Positions 27,179-35,610 of a DNA stretch of 64,000 nucleotides are shown piece after piece. The translations under genes were made by a program, and so were the position numbers. Source of the DNA: Advenella kashmirensis W13003. Lineage in GTDB: Bacteria > Pseudomonadota > Gammaproteobacteria > Burkholderiales > Burkholderiaceae_B. Under the pieces are notes generated by a model that was not told the DNA's origin, searched no databases, and saw only the letters and a list, made by a program, of their open reading frames with translations. The stretch spans positions 930,001 through 994,000 of the forward strand of contig NZ_KI650979.1 in NCBI RefSeq assembly GCF_000506985.1. Direction: 5' to 3'. The number at the start of each line of letters is the position of its first letter. Within the stretch, counting starts at the first letter, position 1.

Positions 27179-27976
27179 TTACGGACGTCGCGGACGGGGA
27201 ATATGGCTCATGAGCGATTGAGTAAAGGCGCCATCAACAACAATTTCTGCGCCGTTGACGTATGAAGAACGATCGCTCACCAGAAAGACGGCCACATTTG
27301 CAATATCTTCGGGCCTGCCGATGCGGCGCAAGGGCACGGCGTTTTCCCGCTGCTCGCGCATTTGCGGGTCGGCGTAATACGGTTCGGTCAGCGGTGTGCG
27401 GATCAGCCCCGGGCTGATGGCGTTACTGCGTACGCCCTGCTGGCCCCATTCAAAGGCCAGCTGCCGGGACAGCATCAGAATCGCGGCTTTGGTCGTGCTG
27501 TAGGCGCCGCTATAGGGCTGTGGATTTGAGCCTGCGATTGAGGCCATGTTCACGATCGATCCCGCACCACGCGCCTGCATCTGTTCACCGAACGCCCGGG
27601 CGCATCGCAGATAGCCCGTCACGTTGATGTCGATTTGCCTGCTCCAGTCGGTCACGTCCAGCGAATCCAGACGACCTTGTACGGAAACCGCCGCGTTGTT
27701 GACCAGGGCATCGCACTGCCCAAAATGACGATTGACTGAATCGACCGCAGCCAAAACCTGCTCATTGTCAGCAACATCGCAGGCCAGGGAGAGACACTCA
27801 CCCCTTGTCTGCTCTCTCAAGGCCGCCAGTGCGTCGGACGACAGCGCTTCGCGATCCAGCATGGCCACATGCGCACCCGCTTCAAGCAGCGCCTGCACGG
27901 TCGCGCGGCCGATCCCGCCGTTTGCCCCTGTCACGGCGACAACGCGCCCTTCCAACTCCAACCACGTGTCTTTCAT
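27179..27976 (-). CDS. SDR-family oxidoreductase
   Basis: 265 residues of classical short-chain dehydrogenase: cofactor motif VTGANGGIGRATVQ (about residues 14-27), NNAAVSV (about 92-98), catalytic Ser in VNMASIAGS and the YSTTK active site (GAYSTTKAAIL). A C-terminal VNGAEIVVDGAFTQS motif is typical. An Asp after the second strand (MLDREA) favours NAD+. It stands alone, convergent with sodA and divergent from a Bug receptor gene; the substrate is unknown. Confidence 0.9.
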   Translation of the reverse strand: MKDTWLELEGRVVAVTGANGGIGRATVQALLEAGAHVAMLDREALSSDALAALREQTRGECLSLACDVADNEQVLAAVDSVNRHFGQCDALVNNAAVSVQGRLDSLDVTDWSRQIDINVTGYLRCARAFGEQMQARGAGSIVNMASIAGSNPQPYSGAYSTTKAAILMLSRQLAFEWGQQGVRSNAISPGLIRTPLTEPYYADPQMREQRENAVPLRRIGRPEDIANVAVFLVSDRSSYVNGAEIVVDGAFTQSLMSHIPRPRRP

Positions 27977-28331
27977 TGCCCATCCTTCTCTATTTCATTT
28001 GTATTGGTGTATCATGTGCCGCCGCGAGTTCTGCGCCGGGCACGCAATACCTGCCGCTAATGCGTCGCCGCTGTACGTTTGCGCAGAGGGAGCGTCGGTG
28101 TCGTCATCTTAGCCTGCACGGCCAATGACGACTAGCGCATCATCGCGCAAAACACTATCAACAGGAAGGCAGGCAATGCGCCCATTCGCCCCGCCAGCAT
28201 CCGATTGCCCCTGAATTTGCAGTTTTGTTCTGCACGCCAGCCCCTTACCCGCATGCCGCTGACAGTGTATAAAACGCTTTTGATAAAAATAAAGAAACGC
28301 ACGACTTTACAAAACTGGAGAGAGACCGTAT
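27977..28331. other. Divergent intergenic region, SDR / Bug receptor
   Basis: 355 bases without a supported gene. It should hold promoters for both neighbours. A TATAAA element near 28266-28271 may be a -10 box for the Bug gene, but no convincing -35 was found. A reading frame on the minus strand across 28132-28398 has no features of a real protein. Confidence 0.35.
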
Positions 28332-29312
28332 ATGACTTTATTTCGACGCACTGCTCTGATCGGCGCATCCTTGCTGGCCTTCGGGGCGAGTACGGCACAC
28401 GCGCAGGAAGCGGATACGTATCCGAACAAACCGATAAAAATTGTGGTGCCCTATTCTCCTGGCGGCTTTACCGATATCCTGGCTCGCCAGATGTCACAGC
28501 AATTGTCGCAAAAATTGTCACAGCCGGTTGTCGTCGAAAACAAACCCGGGGCCGGCACCATTATCGGCGCAGAAACGGTTGCACGCGCCAAGCCTGATGG
28601 CTATACACTATTGATGGCGGTGACCACCACGCTATCGAGCAACCCGCACTTATTTTCCAAACTGCCGTACAAAGTTTCTGACTTCAAGCCGATTGCGCTG
28701 ACCGGACTGACGCCGTTCGTGCTGGTGGCCAACCCTTCTGTCCCCGCCAATAATGTGCGAGAACTCATTGAGCTGGCCAGGAAGGAGCCCGGCAAACTGT
28801 CAGGAGCAACCCTGGGTAATGGCTCTTCGACCCATCTGGTGTTGTCCATGCTGCGTGGCGCGACGGGGGCAGACATTCTGGATGTGCCATACAAAGGAGC
28901 CTCACCGGCCTCGACGGACCTAGTCGCCGGGCATGTTGATTTATTCTTTGACGCCATCACGACATCGCTGCCCCATATTAAGGAAGGCCGGCTCAAGGCG
29001 ATTGCCATGACATCTGAAAAACGTTCTGAAGCCGCGCCGTCGATTCCGACCTTTCGCGAAGAGGGTGTTCCCGAGATGCTGGCCTATTCCTGGTATGGAC
29101 TGCTGGCGCCCGCAGGAACGCCCGACGCCATTACTGAAAAGCTGAATAAAGTGGTCAATGAAGCGCTTGCCTCTCCCGAGATTCAGGAGAAGTTCCGTAC
29201 GGAGGGCGCCGAATCCCGCCCGATGAGTGCCAAGGCGTTTGGCGATCTGATCGAGGAACACTCCCAGATCTGGGGCAAGGTCATCAAATCGCTGAATATT
29301 CGTCTGGATTGA
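28332..29312 (+). CDS. TctC/Bug-family periplasmic receptor
   Basis: 326 residues with a Sec signal peptide ending near residue 24 (GASTAHAQEADTYPNKPIK). Bug motifs: IKIVVPYSPGGFTDILARQM, VVENKPGAGTIIGAETVARA, LDVPYKGASPASTDLVAGHV and MTSEKRSEAAPSIPTFREEG. The ATG has a GGAGAGA site. The receptor lies immediately before the convergent end of the 29381-40507 catabolic operon, so it may bind that pathway's substrate, although the genes are not co-transcribed. Confidence 0.93.
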   Translation: MTLFRRTALIGASLLAFGASTAHAQEADTYPNKPIKIVVPYSPGGFTDILARQMSQQLSQKLSQPVVVENKPGAGTIIGAETVARAKPDGYTLLMAVTTTLSSNPHLFSKLPYKVSDFKPIALTGLTPFVLVANPSVPANNVRELIELARKEPGKLSGATLGNGSSTHLVLSMLRGATGADILDVPYKGASPASTDLVAGHVDLFFDAITTSLPHIKEGRLKAIAMTSEKRSEAAPSIPTFREEGVPEMLAYSWYGLLAPAGTPDAITEKLNKVVNEALASPEIQEKFRTEGAESRPMSAKAFGDLIEEHSQIWGKVIKSLNIRLD

Positions 29313-29333
29313 TCGCAGCATGTTCGCGAATGG

Positions 29334-29357
29334 CAGGCGCTGAAATATCGGCGCCTG
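29334..29357. other. Stem-loop between convergent genes
   Basis: CAGGCGC (29334-29340) and GCGCCTG (29351-29357) form a perfect 7-bp stem with a 10-base loop in the 68-base gap between a convergent Bug gene and the catabolic operon. No T tract is next to it on either strand. It could act as a weak two-way termination or mRNA-end element. Confidence 0.4.
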
Positions 29358-29380
29358 ACAGACGGCCATGATGAGACGAT

Positions 29381-30346
29381 TTATTCTCGGATCATTGTTG
29401 TTTGTGCCTGTAGAACAAGACGACCCGTCGCAGTTTTGATCTCGCAAAGAACAACAGCCAGATTGCGTCCCGCATTGACGATGTGACTCGTGGCTGTCAG
29501 CGTCCCTTCGGTGCCCGGCCGAATAAAGTTGGCATTGATTTCCAGCACTCGCCAGTCGTCCTTTACCGTTGCCAGGCTGGTCGTGATGGCCAGTCCAAGC
29601 AGCACCCCGCCCTGTACATGACCGACCCGATTGCCGATATGCAAACCACACTGGATGTCGCAGGTGGCGGTATGGCCCTGGCCGGTGGGCGTCAGCCCCC
29701 AGAATGCCTCTGTGAATGTCGTTTTATCTGAAGCCGTTTTATCATTCGCACGCCCGGCGCTCGTTTGTCGTGCACGCCGGTAGGCATCTGCTTCCTGAGG
29801 GGTCAGCTCGTCGACATCAAGCAGCTCAATCTGATCCCAGGAGTGATGGTCGGGCTGTGACTGTACGGGGCGATCAGCCGGACGCTCAAGTACGGCGAAA
29901 CTGCCTTCGGCAAAGCAGATGGGCGTCTCTGAAGAAAGAATCGTGACGGCGCTGTTTCTGACAGCGATGGCATTGTCGTCCGATTGAAAGCGGCGGTGAC
30001 TGTTGGCAATCAGTCGCTGCGTTGCGTGACGCCCCGTAAAGGTGAGTTTGGCGCTCACGGTGGCCAGGCGGGTCTCGAACCCGACCTCACCGCGTATGGA
30101 AGCGGCCAACGCCACATCGGCCAATATGCACAGGGCCACGGGTAGCGGGCGACCGTGCACGTCCAGGTTGCTATTCAGATCCATGCTCAGGCTGGCATTG
30201 TCCTGACTGACAGAGTCATAGGCAATCCCCAGGTAATAGCCGGGTAAATGCCAGGGGGCTGCGCGTTGCAGACTGAGTGCCTTCAGAACGCGCACCACTT
30301 CCGGAGCGAGCGACGGGGTATCAGCTTGAGTGTCGATTGCGTGCAT
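29381..30346 (-). CDS. Tandem hotdog acyl-CoA thioesterase-like protein
   Basis: 321 residues containing two PaaI-like hotdog halves. The first has NLDVHGRPLPVALCILADVALAASI phased like a hotdog helix (about residues 57-85; DVHGRPLPVALCILADV). The second has GLHIGNRVGHVQGGVLLGLA (about 235-254) with the HVQGG-type catalytic helix start and ends with LVLQAQTTMIRE. A charged, probably flexible linker (about 165-215) joins them. Double-hotdog proteins of this kind hydrolyse acyl-CoA esters or remove stalled intermediates. It is the last gene of the operon, 70 bases after the CMD gene. Confidence 0.75.
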   Translation of the reverse strand: MHAIDTQADTPSLAPEVVRVLKALSLQRAAPWHLPGYYLGIAYDSVSQDNASLSMDLNSNLDVHGRPLPVALCILADVALAASIRGEVGFETRLATVSAKLTFTGRHATQRLIANSHRRFQSDDNAIAVRNSAVTILSSETPICFAEGSFAVLERPADRPVQSQPDHHSWDQIELLDVDELTPQEADAYRRARQTSAGRANDKTASDKTTFTEAFWGLTPTGQGHTATCDIQCGLHIGNRVGHVQGGVLLGLAITTSLATVKDDWRVLEINANFIRPGTEGTLTATSHIVNAGRNLAVVLCEIKTATGRLVLQAQTTMIRE

Positions 30347-30416
30347 ATTTCAGTTGAATTGAGCCGGAGATATTTCAAACGGCATTTTCTGTGGACAGTC
30401 CGCAATTTTACACGTG

Positions 30417-31196
30417 TTAGACAGGGTCTGCGCCTTTCGGCGCCTGCGACCGGCTCGCAATGGACTCTTCGAATGTGTTGGCTCCCAGAGCCATTCCATG
30501 AATGGACAGGTGCGCTGTGAGCTGGATGGCTTGCAGCAGTTCCGCATGACTGATACCTATTTTCAGCGCGCTGCGGATCCGCATGCGCAGCATGGTTTCA
30601 TTGAAGCCGGTAAAGCAGGCAGCCAGAGCAATTTCGATCAACGTGCGTTCCGCAAGGGTAAGACCGCCTCTTGCGGATGTGTCACTGCTGTCGCCGTGTT
30701 CCAGAAAGTCCAGCAGGACATCCAGATAGCCCGGGTCCAGTTGCGCGATCTGCTCCATGAAGGCAGGCACTTCAGAGAAGTGGCGCTGCACGCGGGATCG
30801 TTGTTCTTCGGACATGGCCTGCGCATTGTCCATCCCTATTTCATCTGCAAGAATACGCACTGCATCATACACATGGCTTAATCCCTGGCCCGTCACGATG
30901 TGCAAAACATCAAAGACATCGGCCGCTGACACGCCCAATTGCCGGGCAAATTCGAGGTGCGTGCGCAAGCCCGTTGGGAACAGATGCGTGGCCGAGCTGT
31001 CCAGCGCGATGTAGATGAGTTCGACCATGCGCGGTGACAATGGACCGTGTCGCGCCGGGTAGCCGGCATAGGAGGCATAAGCGCTCAGAAACTGCGGGTG
31101 GTGGCGCAGGATTGTTTCTGTCCAGGGTCGCCAATATCCGCGTTCGGCGATGAACTGCGCCTTGATCTGTTCCTGCTCGGGTGTAATGTCGGTCAT
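30417..31196 (-). CDS. Carboxymuconolactone decarboxylase (CMD/AhpD-like) family protein
   Basis: 259 residues with two CMD-like halves: ELIYIALDSSATHLFPTGLR followed by THLEFARQLGVSAADVFDVL (about 56-100), and ERTLIEIALAACFTGFNETM followed by RSALKIGISHAELLQAIQL (about 186-230). The CxxC pair that makes AhpD a peroxidase is absent, so a redox role is unlikely. Such proteins occur in catabolic clusters as decarboxylases, lactonases or proteins of unknown role. 68 bases separate it from the SDR fusion gene upstream. Its function here is unknown. Confidence 0.75.
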   Translation of the reverse strand: MTDITPEQEQIKAQFIAERGYWRPWTETILRHHPQFLSAYASYAGYPARHGPLSPRMVELIYIALDSSATHLFPTGLRTHLEFARQLGVSAADVFDVLHIVTGQGLSHVYDAVRILADEIGMDNAQAMSEEQRSRVQRHFSEVPAFMEQIAQLDPGYLDVLLDFLEHGDSSDTSARGGLTLAERTLIEIALAACFTGFNETMLRMRIRSALKIGISHAELLQAIQLTAHLSIHGMALGANTFEESIASRSQAPKGADPV

Positions 31197-31264
31197 GATC
31201 CAGGGTTATCCGTAACGATCTCGAAGTATGGCGAGCGAATTAAAAGTATGCAGAATCCGCAAGG

Positions 31265-32521
31265 TTATGCGACATGTGCGCGAATGGTCTGCCCGGTCAG
31301 AAATTGGGTGCGGGCGCCGCCGACAAATCGCAACAACGGAACAAGGGCGTCGGGACGCACGTTCGGATCGATTTCAATCGCATTGACACGCATGGCGCGT
31401 GCGCCCAGTTCACATGCCAGACTGCAGACCAGCATGCGTGCTGCGGCCATATCGCCTGCCTGTTGCCAATGGCCAGTCGCGCGCTGCGACGGCATGAGCA
31501 GGATCAGGCTGCTATGCGGCCCGTTCTGGCCGGCGAAGCGCCGCGCCGCTTCGTGGACGGCCTGCAGCATTTGGCCACGCTCCGCCTGCAGGCAGGAAAA
31601 ATCAAGGACCGCGCTGTAGTGCGGATCAGCCACTGGCGTTTCCTGGATGCCCGGGGTGCTCGCCCATTCTGCCGGCGGGTTGCCTGCAAGTTGATAGTGG
31701 ACCGTGCTGTCGAACGGCAAGGGTTGTTGCGTGGCGGGCGCAAAAGGCTTGCTGCCACCAAAGATGGCAGACCCGCCATCCACACTCAGCCGCTCGCCCG
31801 ATAACGGTGCGGCTCCTTCCGATGCCAGGAAATACAGCGCCTCGGCCATGTCCTGTGGTTCGGCCATGCGGCCCAGGGGAATTTTCGCAACGATGTTTTC
31901 CGGCTGAAGACGGCCGATGTCGATCAGTTCCGCCACCAGTTCGGTACGCACGAAGCCCGGGCACAGGGCCGTGACGCACAGGTCAGGACGGGCGGCGGCC
32001 AGTGCCTGGGTTTGCGCAAGCAGACCGGCTTTGGTGGCGCTATAGGCGCCTCGCAGCGGAATGGCGTGCAAGGCGGCGCCCGAGGCCACATTCACTATCC
32101 GCGCACCCGGCACCAGTTGTGCGGCCACGGCGTCGATAACGAGCGCAGGTGCGCGCAGGTTCAATGCAACCAGGCGATCCAGGTGTGCTGCATCCTGTTC
32201 GGTCAGGAGCAGACCGCTGGTATCGGACATGCCTGCATTATTGACCACGGCATCCAGCACAAGCGTAGGGTCTGTCAGAGATTCGATATCCGCGGGCACA
32301 GTCAGGTCGACCGTCCGGCTCATATGAGTAAGGGCATCGATCTCATCGCTTGCGCGTATCGGCGCAAGCGTGTCCAGCACCTCGGCCAGCGCTGTGACGT
32401 TGCGATCAACGAGAACACAACGCCAGCCCCGGCTGGCAAACAGCACGGCACTGGCCCGGCCGATGCCGGAAGCCGCGCCGGTAATCAGCACGGTGGGGAT
32501 GGACGTGGGCTGCACAGCCAT
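31265..32521 (-). CDS. SDR oxidoreductase fused to a degenerate SDR half
   Basis: 418 residues, against about 250 for a normal SDR. Residues 1-255 are a complete SDR: ITGAASGIGRAS, NNAGMSD, VNVASGAAL, YSATKAGLLAQ, CPGFVRTEL and the end signature LSGERLSVDGGSAIFGG. Residues 256-418 look like the second half of another SDR: SSLILLMPSQRATGH resembles the strand before the active site, AARMLVCSLACELGARAMRVNAIEID the helix-strand after it, and LTGQTIRAHVA the end, but the Tyr-x-x-x-Lys pair is missing. It overlaps the next SDR gene upstream by one base (TGATG). The extra half may be structural or regulatory. Confidence 0.8.
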   Translation of the reverse strand: MAVQPTSIPTVLITGAASGIGRASAVLFASRGWRCVLVDRNVTALAEVLDTLAPIRASDEIDALTHMSRTVDLTVPADIESLTDPTLVLDAVVNNAGMSDTSGLLLTEQDAAHLDRLVALNLRAPALVIDAVAAQLVPGARIVNVASGAALHAIPLRGAYSATKAGLLAQTQALAAARPDLCVTALCPGFVRTELVAELIDIGRLQPENIVAKIPLGRMAEPQDMAEALYFLASEGAAPLSGERLSVDGGSAIFGGSKPFAPATQQPLPFDSTVHYQLAGNPPAEWASTPGIQETPVADPHYSAVLDFSCLQAERGQMLQAVHEAARRFAGQNGPHSSLILLMPSQRATGHWQQAGDMAAARMLVCSLACELGARAMRVNAIEIDPNVRPDALVPLLRFVGGARTQFLTGQTIRAHVA

Positions 32522-33279
32522 CAGATATTCGTAAAGGTGATGCCGCCATCGACGACCAGTGCCTGACCGGTAATGAAACCGGCTTCGTCACTGGCCAGAA
32601 AGCAGATGCCCCTGGCAATATCGGTGACCGTTCCCAGGCGGCCCAGCGGTGTGCGGGCAACACGGTTGGCATCACGCTCGGCATTGCGATTGCGCTGCGT
32701 GCCTTCAGTGGGCACGGCCGACGGGCAGACGGCATTGACGCGGATGTGACGTGCGCCCAATTCCGCTGCGGCTGCGCGCGTAATGCCCAGCACACCGGCC
32801 TTGATACCGGAATAGACAACGGAATTCATGGCTGAACGCAAGGCCGCCGTCGAGGCGACATTGACAATCACGCCGCCCTCTTCCGGGTCCATGACATCGA
32901 CCGCTGCCTGCAGGCCCCAGATGACCGATTTGAATCCGATATCCACCATGCGATCGACGGTTTCCGGCATGATATCGGGGATCGCCTGATAGCGAACCCA
33001 TGCGGCGTTGTTCACCATGATATCCAGGCGTCCCTTGTGCTGGTGCGCCCGCTGCACTGCCGCGACGACGCCTTCGCGCGTCGACATGTTCTGCACGACG
33101 TCAAAAGCCTGACCTCCGGCGTCGGTAATTTCCTGGACGGTCGCGCTGACAAATTCTTCTTTGAGATCGTTCACGCCGACAACCGCCCCGCGGGCGGCCA
33201 TCTGTTTTGCGGTTTCCTTGCCGATGCCATTACCGGCCCCCGTCACCAGGGCCACGCGGCCCGCCATATCCTGTTGCAT
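32521..33279 (-). CDS. SDR-family oxidoreductase
   Basis: 252 residues, intact classical SDR: VTGAGNGIGKETA (about residues 11-23), NNAAWVRYQ, VNVASTAALRS, YSGIKAGVLG and the terminal FITGQALVVDGGITF. The acidic loop after the second strand (VNDLKEE) favours NAD+. In a CoA-type beta-oxidation operon it would be a 3-hydroxyacyl-CoA or alcohol dehydrogenase. Its stop overlaps the start of the SDR fusion gene. A 148-base gap with a heptamer repeat lies upstream, the largest gap in this operon. Confidence 0.9.
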   Translation of the reverse strand: MQQDMAGRVALVTGAGNGIGKETAKQMAARGAVVGVNDLKEEFVSATVQEITDAGGQAFDVVQNMSTREGVVAAVQRAHQHKGRLDIMVNNAAWVRYQAIPDIMPETVDRMVDIGFKSVIWGLQAAVDVMDPEEGGVIVNVASTAALRSAMNSVVYSGIKAGVLGITRAAAAELGARHIRVNAVCPSAVPTEGTQRNRNAERDANRVARTPLGRLGTVTDIARGICFLASDEAGFITGQALVVDGGITFTNI

Positions 33280-33343
33280 TGTTGTCTGTTCCTTGTCTTG
33301 TTGTATGCCGATTGCTATATATCGTTTGCCATATACCGCTTGC

Positions 33344-33378
33344 TTTCTGCTTTCTGCTTTCTGCTTTCTGCTTTCTGC
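33344..33378. repeat. Heptanucleotide tandem repeat (TTTCTGC)5
   Basis: Five perfect copies of TTTCTGC in a row, preceded by a partial TGC at 33341. On the coding strand of the operon the unit reads GCAGAAA. The tract starts 65 bases upstream of the SDR ATG at 33279. Around it, from about 33311 to 33425, lie imperfect copies of a second unit of the form TATAyCGyTTGC. A tract of this type can change copy number by slipped-strand mispairing and so alter spacing or expression of the downstream genes. Confidence 0.9.
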
Positions 33379-33427
33379 CGTTTGCTGTATACCGTTTGCC
33401 CGCTGCTATATGCCGTTTGTGTTTGCA

Positions 33428-34387
33428 CTAAGCCGCGGCAATAAACTGCACGCCCAGATTTTCCAGTTGATGCCCGTTATTGAACGCGGCCTCGATTTTG
33501 CGCACATCGCGCAACGAATAATGCAGCGGCAGTTCCCAGGTAAAGCCCATACCGCCATGCAGATGGATGGCCTTTTCGATAATGAACACCGCATTGCCGA
33601 TAGCCCCTGCAAAAGCCGTATCGGCAGGGCGCGCCGCACTGTATTCGTTCTTGCGCAACGCCCGCTGCAGCGTAGCCGTCGAGGCTTCGTGCAACAGTCT
33701 CATGCGGGACAGGGTATGTCGCACGACCTGTTTGGCCGACAGCGGACGGCCGAACTGAACGCGGGTAGCAGTGTACTCGGCTGCCTGTTCAAGTGCCTGG
33801 CCGCCCAGGCCGTTGATGAAACCGGCATACAGCACATGCGCATCATTTTTCAGCGCGGCCCAAGCCTTGGCCGACAGACGCGCCTGAATAATGGGCGCTT
33901 CGATTGCGATATCGTAAAGGGGATATTCCGGATCGATGGCATCATTGGCTTGCACCGACACAGATTGAGCCTGCAGCAGGCTGGCACCGTCTTCATCGGC
34001 CACCAGGATCCAGTCGCACGCGTCGGCAAAGCCGGCATGTGTCGCGCTCTTTTGCTGTACGCTGCCCTGCCAGGCAATGACCCCAATCTTCTCGCCCGCG
34101 ATCAGCGCATCGGCAATGTCGCTATCGGCAAAGGCCCGCGCCAGCAGCATCTGTTCCACCAGGGGAAAATGCAATTGCAGCTTGCCGGCGGCTTCACACA
34201 CCGGCACGCCAAATTCCAGACCCAGGCCCAGACCGCCACGCGCTTCCGGCGCGCAGACGCCGAACAGGCCCGAGGCCGCCAAAACGGCAGCCGCCTGGCG
34301 CGGTTCGCGTCCAAGCACATCGGCAACCGCTGCGGCAGCCGCTTCTGCAAACTCTTCCGGTCGCAGACTATCTTGCTGATGACTCAT
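33428..34387 (-). CDS. Acyl-CoA dehydrogenase, short subunit
   Basis: 319 residues from the ATG at 34387 (AAGGATATC site upstream; the open frame further upstream overlaps the next gene and is not coding). It has a reduced N-terminal domain (LAASGLFGVCAPEARGGLGL), a middle part with little similarity to the FAD-contacting barrel, and a good C-terminal helical domain: YTATRVQFGRPLSAKQVVRH and HLHGGMGFTWELPLHYSLRD. It starts two bases after the stop of a 400-residue acyl-CoA dehydrogenase gene. Such unequal pairs form alpha2beta2 enzymes in steroid side-chain and ring degradation; the same is inferred here. Confidence 0.88.
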   Translation of the reverse strand: MSHQQDSLRPEEFAEAAAAAVADVLGREPRQAAAVLAASGLFGVCAPEARGGLGLGLEFGVPVCEAAGKLQLHFPLVEQMLLARAFADSDIADALIAGEKIGVIAWQGSVQQKSATHAGFADACDWILVADEDGASLLQAQSVSVQANDAIDPEYPLYDIAIEAPIIQARLSAKAWAALKNDAHVLYAGFINGLGGQALEQAAEYTATRVQFGRPLSAKQVVRHTLSRMRLLHEASTATLQRALRKNEYSAARPADTAFAGAIGNAVFIIEKAIHLHGGMGFTWELPLHYSLRDVRKIEAAFNNGHQLENLGVQFIAAA

Positions 34388-34389
34388 GA

Positions 34390-35592
34390 TCAGATATCCT
34401 TTGGCAATTGCATAATACGTTGTGCAATGATGTCCAGTTGCACTTCGGTGGTGCCCGCGTAAATGGTTTCGGCATGCGAGAACAGATACGCCGTGGTGAA
34501 GTGCTTGCGGGCGCGCTGAGCCAGCGGGCTGGAAGTCGGACCTACCTGAGAGACGATTTCCTGTGCAAGCGCCATGAATGCCTGATGGCATTCAGACCAG
34601 AACAGTTTGGTGAGCGAACCACGCGCCCCAATGGCCTCGCCGTTCATCAGCTGTTCGACCGAGCGTTCTACCAGACCTTTGAGCGCATCAATTTCGCAGA
34701 CGAGCTGGCCGATGCGGCGCTGGTAGTAGGATTCCTGCAGTCGACGGGACAGTTGCGCATCCGACTGGCAGGCCTGAATCAACTGGCGCAGTTCGCATTC
34801 GAAACGCCAGGCCCGGTACATGCGGTTGGTGGCGCGTTCGATCGACAGCACACGGATCGCCGCGCTCCAGCCTTCGTCGGGCGCGCCCAGGCGGGCACTG
34901 TCGGGCACGACCACATCGTCGAAGAATACTTCGGCGAAGGATTCTTTGTTATCAATGGAACGAATCGGCACCACGCGGATGCCGGGGGTGTTCATGGGCA
35001 CGGCAAACATCAAGAGGCCGCGATGTTTGTCGGCGACCGTGCCGGTGCGGGTCAGCAACAGGCAATAGTGTGCCTTGGCGGCGCCGCTGGTCCAGATTTT
35101 CTGTCCGTTGATGCGCCAGTTGTCGCCTTCCTGCACCGCACGGGTACGCAGGCGAACCAGATCGGAGCCCGCATCGGGTTCGGAAAAGCCCTGGCACCAG
35201 TACTCGCGCATCTCCAGGATGGCGGGCAGAAACGATTGTTTCTGCGCCTCGGTACCCACGGTCATGATGATGGGGCCCGCCAGCTCCTTGCCGATCGAGC
35301 TGACGCTCTCGGGCATGGGCAGCGCACCGATTTCCTTGTTTACTGCCAGGTGTTCGCGCAGGCTCAGGCCATGGCCACCGTAGGTTTTGGGCCAGGTCAT
35401 CCCCGCCAGACCAGCGCGGTACATGGCCGCTTCCCAGTCGCTGGATTCGGCCAGCGTAGGTGTCCGATAGTCCAGGCTATCCGAGCGCATATAAGACGGA
35501 AGATTATTCTTGAGCCATTCACGGGCATGCGTACGATACGCATCCGGCGCCGTGGCAGGATCAGGAATGATCGGATTGGAGTGAAAATCCAT
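34390..35592 (-). CDS. Acyl-CoA dehydrogenase, long subunit
   Basis: 400 residues with all acyl-CoA dehydrogenase domains: N-terminal GLAGMTWPKTYGGHGLSLRE (about residues 62-81), FAD/substrate region YWCQGFSEPDAGSDLVRLRT (about 132-152), QKIWTSGAAKAHYCLLLTRT, and the C-terminal YAGTTEVQLDIIAQRIMQLP. The enzyme makes the alpha,beta double bond in an acyl-CoA and passes electrons to ETF. It is coupled to the short subunit gene two bases downstream and lies 18 bases from the CoA-ligase gene upstream. Confidence 0.93.
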   Translation of the reverse strand: MDFHSNPIIPDPATAPDAYRTHAREWLKNNLPSYMRSDSLDYRTPTLAESSDWEAAMYRAGLAGMTWPKTYGGHGLSLREHLAVNKEIGALPMPESVSSIGKELAGPIIMTVGTEAQKQSFLPAILEMREYWCQGFSEPDAGSDLVRLRTRAVQEGDNWRINGQKIWTSGAAKAHYCLLLTRTGTVADKHRGLLMFAVPMNTPGIRVVPIRSIDNKESFAEVFFDDVVVPDSARLGAPDEGWSAAIRVLSIERATNRMYRAWRFECELRQLIQACQSDAQLSRRLQESYYQRRIGQLVCEIDALKGLVERSVEQLMNGEAIGARGSLTKLFWSECHQAFMALAQEIVSQVGPTSSPLAQRARKHFTTAYLFSHAETIYAGTTEVQLDIIAQRIMQLPKDI

Positions 35593-35610
35593 GGTTGACC
35601 TTAAAGAATG

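Noticed and set aside
28132-28398. Minus-strand frame of 88 codons before the Bug gene
   Set aside because: It overlaps the start and signal peptide of the real gene on the other strand and has no similarity.
33344-33378. Possible CRISPR array
   Set aside because: The unit is 7 bases with no spacers; this is a simple tandem repeat.
33161-34462. Long plus-strand frame of 433 codons through the heptamer tract and the short acyl-CoA dehydrogenase gene
   Set aside because: It is antisense to well-supported genes and has Gln/Arg/His-rich shadow composition; the repeat merely keeps the frame open.
34408-35598. Plus-strand frame of 396 codons opposite the long acyl-CoA dehydrogenase gene
   Set aside because: Antisense shadow; the opposite strand encodes a clear family member over the full length.
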